Below are positions 53,531 through 61,461 of a stretch of 64,000 bases of DNA, in pieces. The stretch is from the NCBI GenBank assembly GCA_016842065.1, contig JAEPDS010000007.1, positions 116,215 through 180,214 on the forward strand. Direction: 5' to 3'. The DNA is from Candidatus Thiodiazotropha sp. 'RUGA'. Its GTDB lineage: Bacteria > Pseudomonadota > Gammaproteobacteria > Chromatiales > Chromatiaceae. The position numbers and the translations under genes were made by a program. Position 1 is the stretch's first letter, and each line of letters opens with the position of its first letter. The notes under the pieces are model-generated. The model saw nothing but the letters and a program-made list of their open reading frames with translations, did no database searches and was not told the origin of the DNA.

Positions 53531-55255
53531 ATGAAATTACGACAATTGAGCCTAACACTCTCTGCCGCCCTGTTGAGCGGGCTGTTGGCCGCCTGTGGCT
53601 CTGCGCCGGAGGTGGAAAGGGAGCGGATTACCGACTCCTCTGCGAAGCGGCATCAACAGACGTTGAATGAAGCGGCACAGAGTCCGGTCTCCGTTCACCC
53701 CCTGCAGCAGGATCAGGCCGAGGTGGCCGCCCAGGCCCCAGCCCGGCTATCCCACACCAGACAGGCTTACTCCATGGGAAAAATGGCGGCCCCGCCGTCG
53801 CTGCACCGGCCAAGTGCCGGAGTGGACCGGGAACGCTATGGTGAGCTGCCAGAAAATGGCATTCATTCGGTAGTCGATAAACCGGTTTCCACCTTCAGCG
53901 TCGATGTGGATAGTGGTGCCTATGCACTGGTCAGGCGGTTTCTCAATCAGGGGAGAATGCCGCCCAGCGACCTGGTGCGAGCGGAAGAGTTGATCAACTA
54001 TTTCAACTATCACTATGCCTATCCTGATTCGGCAGAGCACCCATTCAGCCTGACTACCGAGGTGGGAGCAAGCCCCTGGAACAGGGCTACCCGTCTGGTC
54101 CATATCGGTATTCAGGGGATTGCCACCGCAGCCGATCTGCGACCGGCAGCCAATCTGGTGTTTCTGGTGGATGTTTCGGGTTCGATGAGCGATCAAAACA
54201 AACTCCCTCTGCTCAAATCCGCCTTTAAACTGCTGCTGCAACAGCTCACCGCGGAAGACCGGGTCACTCTGGTGGTCTATGCTGGCGCATCCGGCGTGGT
54301 ATTGGAGCCGACAGCCGGGGATCAGCGGGGCAAAATCGTCTCAGCCCTGGCGCAGCTGGAGGCCGGTGGTTCTACCCACGGTTCGGCCGGTATTCAACTC
54401 GCCTACGAGATGGCGGAACATGCCCGTATCGAAGGGGGCATCAACCGGGTTATTCTGGCAACCGATGGGGATTTCAATGTGGGCACAGTGGATCATCGGC
54501 GTCTTGTGGAGATGATCGAACAGCAACGGCAACGGGGCATCTCATTGACCACCTTGGGCTTTGGGCAGGGTAACTACAACGACCATCTGATGGAGCAGCT
54601 GGCGGATAAAGGCAATGGTAACTACGCCTACATCGATAACATCAACGAGGCCAGAAAAGTCCTGGTGGAGGAGTTGAGTGCGACCCTTGAAACCATTGCC
54701 AAGGATGTAAAGATCGAGGTTGAATGGAATCCGGCACGGGTGGCTGAATATCGCCTGATCGGCTATGAGAACCGGTTGCTGGCTGCTGAGGATTTCAATA
54801 ACGATAAGGTCGATGCGGGAGATATTGGTGCCGGACATACGGTGACAGCCTTGTATGAGATTGCCTTGCATGAGAGTGATGGCCAGCGTCTTTCACCACG
54901 ACGCTACCACTCCACTCCTATTAAAAGTCATGACAAGGAGGCTGAACTGGCCTTTTTAAGATTGCGCTATAAACAGCCCGATCAACATCGGTCACAACTG
55001 ATCACCCAGCCAATTCTGCTGTCCAATCAAGCGCCACTGGCGGCTACCAGTGAAGCCTATCGCTTCAGTGCCGCGGTAGCCGGTTTTGCGCAACTGCTCA
55101 GGGGTGGGCGTTATACGGAAGCTTTCGATTTCGATGACGCAGTGGCGTTGGCCAATACGGCCCGGGGCGAGGATCGGTTTGGCTATCGCGGTGAGTTTGT
55201 CCGCCTGGTCAGATTGGCGGGTTCACTTGCAGCACCACTGACTCTGAACGAGTGA
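53531..55255 (+). CDS. YfbK-like VWA-domain lipoprotein
   Basis: This 574-residue protein starts with a lipoprotein signal (SGLLAAC, lipid-bearing C22), then a low-complexity linker, a YfbK N-terminal domain (about 100-200: FSVDVDSGAYALVRRFLNQG, RAEELINYFNY), a VWA domain (about 206-380) with intact metal site VDVSGSMS (D214, S216, S218), and a C-terminal DUF3520-type domain. Position 2 is Lys, so outer-membrane placement is likely. It is followed by an ECF sigma factor and a membrane partner gene. A GGGAG site precedes the ATG. Confidence 0.92.
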   Translation: MKLRQLSLTLSAALLSGLLAACGSAPEVERERITDSSAKRHQQTLNEAAQSPVSVHPLQQDQAEVAAQAPARLSHTRQAYSMGKMAAPPSLHRPSAGVDRERYGELPENGIHSVVDKPVSTFSVDVDSGAYALVRRFLNQGRMPPSDLVRAEELINYFNYHYAYPDSAEHPFSLTTEVGASPWNRATRLVHIGIQGIATAADLRPAANLVFLVDVSGSMSDQNKLPLLKSAFKLLLQQLTAEDRVTLVVYAGASGVVLEPTAGDQRGKIVSALAQLEAGGSTHGSAGIQLAYEMAEHARIEGGINRVILATDGDFNVGTVDHRRLVEMIEQQRQRGISLTTLGFGQGNYNDHLMEQLADKGNGNYAYIDNINEARKVLVEELSATLETIAKDVKIEVEWNPARVAEYRLIGYENRLLAAEDFNNDKVDAGDIGAGHTVTALYEIALHESDGQRLSPRRYHSTPIKSHDKEAELAFLRLRYKQPDQHRSQLITQPILLSNQAPLAATSEAYRFSAAVAGFAQLLRGGRYTEAFDFDDAVALANTARGEDRFGYRGEFVRLVRLAGSLAAPLTLNE

Positions 55256-55267
55256 ATGTTTGATATC

Positions 55268-55411
55268 AGTCCGCAAATGAACGCTAATGAACGCAAATTT
55301 TATTATCTTCCACAGGCGTTGGTATCTTGCGACATCGTTAAATTATCTCTAGAGATATTTGGTAAGCTAAGGTAATAATCGATTTGCGTTCATTAGCGTT
55401 CATTTGCGGAC
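55268..55411. repeat. Inverted-repeat element (GTCCGCAAATGAACGC family), copy 4
   Basis: The left arm 55268-55298 (AGTCCGCAAATGAACGC then TAATGAACGCAAAT) is mirrored by the right arm 55382-55411, ending GTTCATTTGCGGAC. The 83-base AT-rich spacer differs from that of copy 3. It separates the VWA lipoprotein gene from the ECF sigma gene and could limit read-through between them. Confidence 0.85.
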
Positions 55412-55446
55412 ATAAAATATTCCAATAACTATAAGGTCTTATTGGC

Positions 55447-55995
55447 ATGAATGACGAGGAGCAGAGTGATGAAGCGCTGTTTCGACTCTTCCGTAAGGGG
55501 GATGATCGGGCTTTTGAAACACTCTATCAGCGCTATCGTCAAACCCTCTATCTGTTTCTGTTACGCAGCACCCAGGCTAGGGGTGATGCGGATGAGCTCT
55601 ATCAGGATGTCTGGTCCAGAATCATCTCAGCCGCTAAACCGTTTGATGGCGGGTCATTCAAGGCCTATGCGTTTCGCATTGCCCGCAACCTGATCATCGA
55701 TCGACATCGTCGGGCAAATCTCACATTGGTCACAGATCAGGAAGATCTGCATGAGCCGGTCCAGCCGGGTAAGTCTGTGGAAGAGCAGATGCAGGATGAG
55801 GAGTGCAGCGAACGTATGAAACGTCATATCGGTCAGCTCCCGGTTGAACAGCGGGAGGTGTTTCTGTTGAAAGAGGAGGCGGGGTTAACGCTGGTTCAGA
55901 TTGCGGCAATGATCGATGCGGGTCGCGAGACGGTTAAAAGCAGAATGCGATATGCCCTGAAACAGTTGCGCCAACTGCTGGAGGAGTGCTTGTGA
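55447..55995 (+). CDS. ECF-type RNA polymerase sigma factor
   Basis: This 182-residue sigma-70 family factor has only regions 2 and 4. Region 2 (about 20-90) includes FETLYQRYRQTLY, DADELYQDVWSRI and FRIARNLIIDRHRR. Region 4 (about 125-178) includes LPVEQREVFLLKEEAGLTLVQIA and the helix-turn-helix RETVKSRMRYA. The gene for a one-pass membrane protein starts in a GTGA overlap with its stop, as anti-sigma genes often do. Target promoters are unknown; the VWA lipoprotein gene upstream is a candidate. Confidence 0.93.
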   Translation: MNDEEQSDEALFRLFRKGDDRAFETLYQRYRQTLYLFLLRSTQARGDADELYQDVWSRIISAAKPFDGGSFKAYAFRIARNLIIDRHRRANLTLVTDQEDLHEPVQPGKSVEEQMQDEECSERMKRHIGQLPVEQREVFLLKEEAGLTLVQIAAMIDAGRETVKSRMRYALKQLRQLLEECL

Positions 55996-56639
55996 GCGAA
56001 TCAGACAAGCTACCGGAGGATCCGGGGCTCAACAGACTCTATCGGGCCGGTCGGCATGAAGCGCCAAGTGAAACACTCGATCAGGCTGTTTTGAGTGAGG
56101 CACGCAGAGTGACAGCGAAGCGAAGGAATCGCTGGATCGTACCCCTCTCCTCAGCCGCTCTGCTTCTGCTGGGGGTCGGTTTGTCCCTGCCATTGATCGA
56201 TCTACGCAATGATATTTACCAACAACCGCACTCTATGCCACCTCCGGCACCACAGGCTGAATCACACTCCGAGAGCGATCAGACTTTACCAACGCCCGCT
56301 AAAGCACCAGCCAGCCAGGCAATCGAGATGCAAAAGCGGGCTGAGCCGGCTGCTCAGTCCGAACTGGCTGCGCCACCCCTGATGGAGCAACGTGCCAGGA
56401 CAAAAGCACGGGCAGCTGAAGCAGAGAGAAAACAGCTGCGGGCAGCACCAGAGGCAATCTTGCAATCGACTGATTCTGAGGCTTACCAGAGGCCGCCGGA
56501 GCTCTGGCTGGCTGAGATTGAAGCGATGATCGAATCCGGGCAGGATCAGGCGGCCAGGCGGTCACTGACTCTTTTCATGACGACCTATCCTGACCATCCG
56601 TTGCCGAAATCCCTGCAGCTCTGGCAATCCACTCAATAG
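55992..56639 (+). CDS. One-pass membrane protein, putative anti-sigma partner
   Basis: The protein is 215 residues from the GTG at 55992, which overlaps the sigma factor stop (GTGA). A cytoplasmic N-terminal part (about 1-45) is followed by one TM (WIVPLSSAALLLLGVGLSLPL), a proline- and alanine-rich linker, a charged coiled stretch (RARTKARAAEAERKQLRA) and a short C-terminal helical region. No zinc-binding anti-sigma motif (HxxxCxxC) is present. The anti-sigma role is inferred from gene order and topology only. Confidence 0.7.
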   Translation: MSESDKLPEDPGLNRLYRAGRHEAPSETLDQAVLSEARRVTAKRRNRWIVPLSSAALLLLGVGLSLPLIDLRNDIYQQPHSMPPPAPQAESHSESDQTLPTPAKAPASQAIEMQKRAEPAAQSELAAPPLMEQRARTKARAAEAERKQLRAAPEAILQSTDSEAYQRPPELWLAEIEAMIESGQDQAARRSLTLFMTTYPDHPLPKSLQLWQSTQ

Positions 56640-56661
56640 GGGTGGGATGTGGCTGAACGCG

Positions 56662-57150
56662 TCAGATGTCAGTGACTTTTCCGGCCGCGGTTTCTGCTGC
56701 GTTGAGAATATAAAACAGCAGGTAATCCATGGTGTTGATGCCGAGTATGCGTTCTGCTGCCTCTTCCCCGCGGTTGTCGAGAAACAGCAGGGTAGGGGTG
56801 ACAAACACGCTGTATCGTTGCGAAAAAGCTGACGCGGCGACGCGATTGCCCTGAAAGTCGTTCACCATTTCACCCTCATCGACCATCAGCTCTCTCACCA
56901 GTGCCGTCTGTTCAAAGTCTCCGCTGATGCTCATCGGGTAGAGCACCTCCTGTTTCATCCGGTCACAATATCCGCAATGGTATTGTGAGATCAGCAATAC
57001 GATGGGTAACTTTTTTTTGCTGGCCTCTATGGCGAGTTTTTGTAAATCGTGGACCTGCGGAATAACGCTTTGATCTGCGTATGCCGGGCTGAGGAGCAGC
57101 AAACAGAGCAGGAGCGTGACCGGTAGAGGCAAGTTGGATCGGATTGGCAT
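56662..57150 (-). CDS. Periplasmic thioredoxin-fold protein with CGYC site (SoxW-like)
   Basis: The protein is 162 residues from the ATG at 57150, chosen because it begins the signal peptide MPIRSNLPLPVTLLLCLLLL. A longer frame reaches 57186. The thioredoxin fold has active site QYHCGYCDRM and cis-proline motif FVTPTLLFLD. The FQGNRV and YSVFVTPT features resemble SoxW and other thiol-disulfide proteins of sulfur oxidisers. It may keep SoxYZ or cytochromes reduced; that is inference. It lies 160 bases downstream of a paralogue on the same strand. Confidence 0.82.
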   Translation of the reverse strand: MPIRSNLPLPVTLLLCLLLLSPAYADQSVIPQVHDLQKLAIEASKKKLPIVLLISQYHCGYCDRMKQEVLYPMSISGDFEQTALVRELMVDEGEMVNDFQGNRVAASAFSQRYSVFVTPTLLFLDNRGEEAAERILGINTMDYLLFYILNAAETAAGKVTDI

Positions 57151-57310
57151 GGATTGAATGATTGCTGTGGCCTGGAGACCGGGCAAATCAGTATATCGCT
57201 TTCGGCCGCCTTGTACAGGCAGGTGCGCGGCCTCCTCGCGTCGGAAAAACAGCAGATTTGGAGCTTCAGGAATGCCCCTATGATGCGAATCGCCTGCTGA
57301 AAGGCCCTAG

Positions 57311-57769
57311 TCAGTCAAGGGCTTCGTAGGATAGCAGCAGAGATTTCTGCAACAGTCTTTCGTACTCTTCCTGGGAATTGTAACCAACAATCGGTTCGGC
57401 GAGCAGGTTGCCATCCGGATCGAGAATCAACAGTGTCGGTACGGCAAACACCTGATATCGATCCTTGAATTGACGGCTGCGAATCATATCACCGTTGAAA
57501 TCGGTGATTTTTCCCCCGGCGTAGATATCAATCTCTTTGATCACAGGTGGATTTTGCTCGGTTGAATCGGAAAAGGGTTTGAGAACCTCCTGCTTCAACC
57601 TGACACAATAACCGCAATCCTCGGATTCGAACACCACCATGATAACCGTATGGTTTTGTCGCGCCAGAGCAGAGGCATCCGCCCAATTGGTATTGGAGTT
57701 GAGGGATTCAGCAACAGTCAGACCGCTGCTGAAGAGAAGAAACATCGAGATCAAATACTTCTTTATCAT
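57311..57769 (-). CDS. Periplasmic thioredoxin-fold protein with CGYC site (SoxW-like)
   Basis: This 152-residue protein has a signal peptide (MIKKYLISMFLLFSSGLTVA) and a thioredoxin fold with active site SEDCGYCVRL and cis-proline motif VFAVPTLLILDPDG. It is a paralogue of the next gene downstream, sharing the CGYC-x-RxKQEVL layout and the FxGxxxxxxxF stretch, but the two differ at most positions. The pair could form a relay or serve different partners. Confidence 0.85.
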   Translation of the reverse strand: MIKKYLISMFLLFSSGLTVAESLNSNTNWADASALARQNHTVIMVVFESEDCGYCVRLKQEVLKPFSDSTEQNPPVIKEIDIYAGGKITDFNGDMIRSRQFKDRYQVFAVPTLLILDPDGNLLAEPIVGYNSQEEYERLLQKSLLLSYEALD

Positions 57770-58011
57770 CAGAATTAAACTACTTGGTTGATGACTTGGT
57801 AAGGTAGTATATATAAATTTTCTAATATTGCAATATGTATGGTTTATCTATAGTCAGTATTGATTCTTTCTGTGAAGGATTTCACTCTTATCGGAAATCG
57901 GGTTTAAAAATATAGCAATATGCTAAATATGATGAGCGTACTGTTAGATTTGCGCAAGGAGCCGCTGTAAGCCTTGAACTGGGCTGGTCTGATCCGTCGA
58001 TCAGCCGCGCT
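57770..58011. other. AT-rich intergenic region upstream of the thioredoxin pair
   Basis: This 242-base AT-rich gap contains the promoter for the thioredoxin pair. It holds one perfect small palindrome, TAGCA-ATA-TGCTA (57913-57925), which might be an operator. Nothing else is supported. Confidence 0.35.
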
Positions 58012-58959
58012 CTACTCGATCACTTGCCGGTAGCGGTCGAAGCGCTTGCGATAGCCCTGGTCGGCCAGGTAGCGGGGTACATGACCCTCGATCGATTGTG
58101 GCGAGATGCCCAAGGCCAGGAGGCCGTTGTCTGCACAGACACTATCGGTCTGCAGTGAGAGGTAATTGTCCATGGTAAATGGCTTGCCGGGCAACAGCCC
58201 AAGCAGCCCGGCCTGCAGGCGCGAGAGGCTTGGATTGAGCGGTAGGATCAAACGGTGGATGCCCAGCTGTCTGGCACAATAACCGACCAACTGTTTCAAG
58301 GTGTAGACCTCCGGACCGCACAGGTCGTAGTGGGCGCCGGCCGTCGAAGAGTCCTCAAGTGCGCGGGCAAAAGCTTCCGCCACATCACCGACATAGACAG
58401 GGGCAAATCGACTGTTAGGGCAGGCCAGAGGAAATATACCGGGTGACAGGCTCAACAGAGAGGCGAAGCGGTTGAATAGCCCGTCTCCCGGGCCGAAGAT
58501 CACAGACGGTCGAAAACTGGTTACGGTCAATCCAGAACCACCATGGGTATGAGCGCGATTCTCACCCTCACCCTTACTCCGCAGATACTCACTGGATCCC
58601 TTGCCTGCATCGGCGTGGAGTGCACTCATATGCAGCAGTCGGGTCGCTCCGCTCTTGATCGCAGCCTCAACGATTTGATCCACCAGTGCCACATGGGTAT
58701 CCATGAAACTGGCTCTCTTTGTCTCGTTGAGAATGCCGATGAGATTGATAATGCTGTGACAACCGGCAAAGTGTTGCTGCAGGCTGGTTGAGTCGAATTG
58801 AGTGACTTTAATCAGTTCCACCCCCGGGTGGACTTTCAAGCCGGCATGGCGTTGTGGATGGCGCGAAAGCAAGCGGCATGAGTAACCCCGCTTAGTCAAT
58901 ACCGATACCAGTCGGTGACCGACAAATCCACTTCCACCAAGTATACAAATTCGATTCAT
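58012..58959 (-). CDS. NDUFA9-like NAD(P)-binding epimerase-family protein
   Basis: This 315-residue atypical SDR begins with the Rossmann motif ICILGGSGFVGHRLV, followed by IINLIGILNE and FRPSVIFGPGDGLFNRF. This is the pattern of complex I NDUFA9-type proteins and related bacterial nucleoside-diphosphate-sugar epimerase homologues. The catalytic YxxxK is present only as YLRSKGEGE. Members of this group often bind NADPH structurally or act on quinone-related or sugar substrates, so no reaction can be claimed. Confidence 0.85.
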   Translation of the reverse strand: MNRICILGGSGFVGHRLVSVLTKRGYSCRLLSRHPQRHAGLKVHPGVELIKVTQFDSTSLQQHFAGCHSIINLIGILNETKRASFMDTHVALVDQIVEAAIKSGATRLLHMSALHADAGKGSSEYLRSKGEGENRAHTHGGSGLTVTSFRPSVIFGPGDGLFNRFASLLSLSPGIFPLACPNSRFAPVYVGDVAEAFARALEDSSTAGAHYDLCGPEVYTLKQLVGYCARQLGIHRLILPLNPSLSRLQAGLLGLLPGKPFTMDNYLSLQTDSVCADNGLLALGISPQSIEGHVPRYLADQGYRKRFDRYRQVIE

Positions 58960-59186
58960 AGTCTGTTCCTAGTCATCGGAATAGCGGCTTGATTCTCCAG
59001 AGCCTGTACGCTTTTCTCCGCCTCGGAAGGCTTTTTCAGCCCGGGGAATCGTTTGCCAGGATGGGCAAGACAACTTGTGCCTGGCTGCGAAATATTAACC
59101 AGATCGATGAAGATGGCAATACCCTGGTGCCCAATCAATCCGATTGAAATCAAACGATTTGATCATCTGCATTGTCGCCTGGCAGA

Positions 59187-59837
59187 TTACTCTTGCGGGT
59201 TATTGGTGGGCTCCTCGATCAGATCCGTATCACTGGGTGGCTCGGTCTGTGGTTGCGGGGGCGGAATCAGGTTTTGCGGGGGTATCGGTATTGGCAGCTG
59301 TTTGAAAAGCAGCAGTACTCCCTCCCGGTTACGCATGATCATCCGGCCGCTATCGAGTGCATACTGGTAGGTCTGGCTCAACCCATTGGTCAGGTCGTGC
59401 ATGTGCAAAAGGTCACCATCGATCTGATAACGCCCGTCCCGGTATGTCTCAGTATCGGCATAGACACGAAAATAGCCATACATCACCAGTACGATCTCTC
59501 CACCCTGACCAATCCAGATGCCATCGACTTCAGAGCGAGGCTGGGTTGTGTAGTGGGGCGGCGGCATGGGGTAAGGCCCGGAAGGTTGGCTTGGTGGATA
59601 GTACTCTGAATAGGTTGGTGGGGCCCAGTAGGAGTAGGGATTCGGGTTGATCCGATGGCGATCGCTATACCAGTTGTCTCCCCGTTTATAGCTATGCGCC
59701 AGGTCACCCATGGTGTCCATCATGGCGAGCATGGCGCTGCTCATGATGCTTGATGCTGAATTTGCTGCATGGCTTTGGGGTATGCCCAGCGGAAGCAGCA
59801 GCATCAGCCAGACCAGACTGTTCCGAAACCAACCCAT
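59187..59837 (-). CDS. Proline-rich secreted protein of unknown function
   Basis: The protein is 216 residues from the ATG at 59837, which gives a signal peptide (NSLVWLMLLLPLGIPQSHA). A longer frame to 59957 is not supported. A helical part is followed by a Pro/Tyr/Ser-rich stretch (about 65-110). Next comes a small beta-rich domain (about 112-175: DGIWIGQGGEIVLVMYGYFRVYADT) and a proline-rich acidic tail. The middle domain resembles the small lipocalin-like domains that follow 'DGxW' motifs. No function can be assigned. It should be periplasmic or at the cell surface. Confidence 0.65.
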   Translation of the reverse strand: MGWFRNSLVWLMLLLPLGIPQSHAANSASSIMSSAMLAMMDTMGDLAHSYKRGDNWYSDRHRINPNPYSYWAPPTYSEYYPPSQPSGPYPMPPPHYTTQPRSEVDGIWIGQGGEIVLVMYGYFRVYADTETYRDGRYQIDGDLLHMHDLTNGLSQTYQYALDSGRMIMRNREGVLLLFKQLPIPIPPQNLIPPPQPQTEPPSDTDLIEEPTNNPQE

Positions 59838-60627
59838 AGCACACCGTTTATGTTTCAACTTGAAACGCCTGGTGTTGGTCAAATCATGAAACTGCCTGTT
59901 ACTGTCTGGAATCGCAGGCAACAAACAGTTTTTTCTTTCAACAGGATATTGGTCCATGACTTGTTCAACGGGTCCTTAAACAAGCGCCAGGTTGATGGTG
60001 ATGGAAGACATTTTCTGAGATTCCAATATTCCGTGATGAAGTCGATAGGGTTTGCTGGATTGTAACGCGTTGACCAAGCACCTGTATGAAACTCCGCAGG
60101 GATTCAGCTCGATAGCCGCATGCTTCTAGCCAGGCCAAAAATTTATGCCGACAAGCAGGCAACACTCTGAACATACTATGGCTGTGGATGGATAATTGCA
60201 ATCGACCGGGTTGTTGGCTTTCGCCTCTTCAGAGCAATCCAATCGATCCATCAGCGGTGGTTTACTCTTCAGCAACGCGGGGTGTGCGCGGTGATGCCCG
60301 GTTGGATGAGATAACCAGGATTCAGCTCGGCCTTTTGGATTGGTGCTGACTTGACCTAATAACGGTCGCCACACTGCAAAAATGCATGATATCATCGGAT
60401 TATACATTACAGTTCGTGACATACATTAATGACGGTTGTTGTGGTATTGTAATTTCTTTCAGAGCCTGTTCCTGTCTTTTAGACTGATTCTACGGGTTTT
60501 GGTTTTATGTGGAGTGTCATCATCGTTTATGATGCACTCTGCAGTTGAATGTTGACTCTGGCCGCTGATTTTTGCGTCTGGTCAGTTTGAGATTAATAGA
60601 AATAATATGCCGTTACGGAGGCTTTTG
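59838..60627. other. 790-base intergenic region, no gene supported
   Basis: Short minus-strand frames occur (around 59965-60422) but without ribosome sites or recognisable domains; they could be remnants of a decayed gene. The region next to 60627 should carry the rsd promoter. No repeat family found elsewhere in the window occurs here. Confidence 0.4.
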
Positions 60628-61077
60628 ATGAGTTCTCAAGGGGGAGCAGCAGAAGAGCGCAGAACCGTCACTCGTGATCTGATTGACAAGCTCTTGAAAG
60701 AGCGACAGGAGATGTTGGTCCTGTTTTGCGAAGTGGCCGGTCTCGAGCCATACCATCGGTCTGCTTCATTGGATCAGCAGTTACAGACATTTTGTCAGGT
60801 ACTGATCGACTATACTGCATTCGGTCATTTTGAAGTCTTCGGTTATGTGAGTAACGGCAATGAGAGACGCAGCGGTGTACTGCAGATTGCCGAAAAAATC
60901 TATCCGGAGTTTGTTCGGGCGAGTGAAGTCGCAGTCAATTTCAATGACCGTTACGATCTGTCTGACCACGAGTTGCAGCTTGACCACTTATCGGAAGATC
61001 TTTGTAAACTTGGGGAAGAGCTGGCGGTACGTATTGAGCTGGAAGATCAGCTTCTGGCAACCATGCTCGACCGATAG
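60628..61077 (+). CDS. rsd: Regulator of sigma D (Rsd/AlgQ family)
   Basis: The protein is 149 residues from the ATG at 60628, chosen for the CGGAGG ribosome site at 60616-60621. An upstream ATG would add seven residues. It is an all-helical protein with the family pattern RRTVTRDLIDKLLKERQEMLVLFCEVAGLEPY and LQTFCQVLIDYTAFGHFEVF. Rsd binds region 4 of the housekeeping sigma factor and shifts polymerase toward alternative sigmas; AlgQ does the same in pseudomonads. It is followed by a large cyclase-domain gene on the same strand. Confidence 0.92.
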   Translation: MSSQGGAAEERRTVTRDLIDKLLKERQEMLVLFCEVAGLEPYHRSASLDQQLQTFCQVLIDYTAFGHFEVFGYVSNGNERRSGVLQIAEKIYPEFVRASEVAVNFNDRYDLSDHELQLDHLSEDLCKLGEELAVRIELEDQLLATMLDR

Positions 61078-61461
61078 TCCGGATTGACCAAGCCTCGTTG
61101 AAAACCATTGATTACACAAAAAGTGATGCCTCACTTAGGATCACTGACCTAGCCGAATTGTCCCAATCCCTCCGATAACTCCCCGTGAGCCATTCAACCG
61201 ACAGCAAAAACAGGCCGTCGGATGAATAATTGATCGCTGTAATATTAAAACGCTGTTCACATTTCTGTTCTGATGTGAATAAATCTCATCTTGTAATATT
61301 TAATTCTTGCACCTCATCATCTAGACTCACTCTATGTAACTTGCTGAGTTTCATGATAGTTTTTATCTTGGACTGGTTGGATGCGAAGTTCATGTCTGCA
61401 ATGCTTTTAAGCAGGGCCACCAGACCGTCAATCCACCAACACATTGAGGATTTGTATCACC
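61078..61461. other. Intergenic region between rsd and the cyclase-domain gene
   Basis: This 384-base AT-rich gap has a frame in another phase (61230-61598) that overlaps the next gene and does not look coding. A short inverted repeat (AGTGATGCCTCACT near 61121) is present. No clear terminator was found. Confidence 0.4.

Noticed and set aside
21243..55411. Repeated 30-base arms considered as CRISPR repeats
   Set aside because: Copies are inverted pairs scattered over 34 kb with unequal spacers, without an array or cas genes.
59965..60422. Minus-strand frames in the gap before rsd, considered as a decayed transposase or recombinase
   Set aside because: Short stretches look protein-like, but no catalytic motif or terminal repeats could be found.
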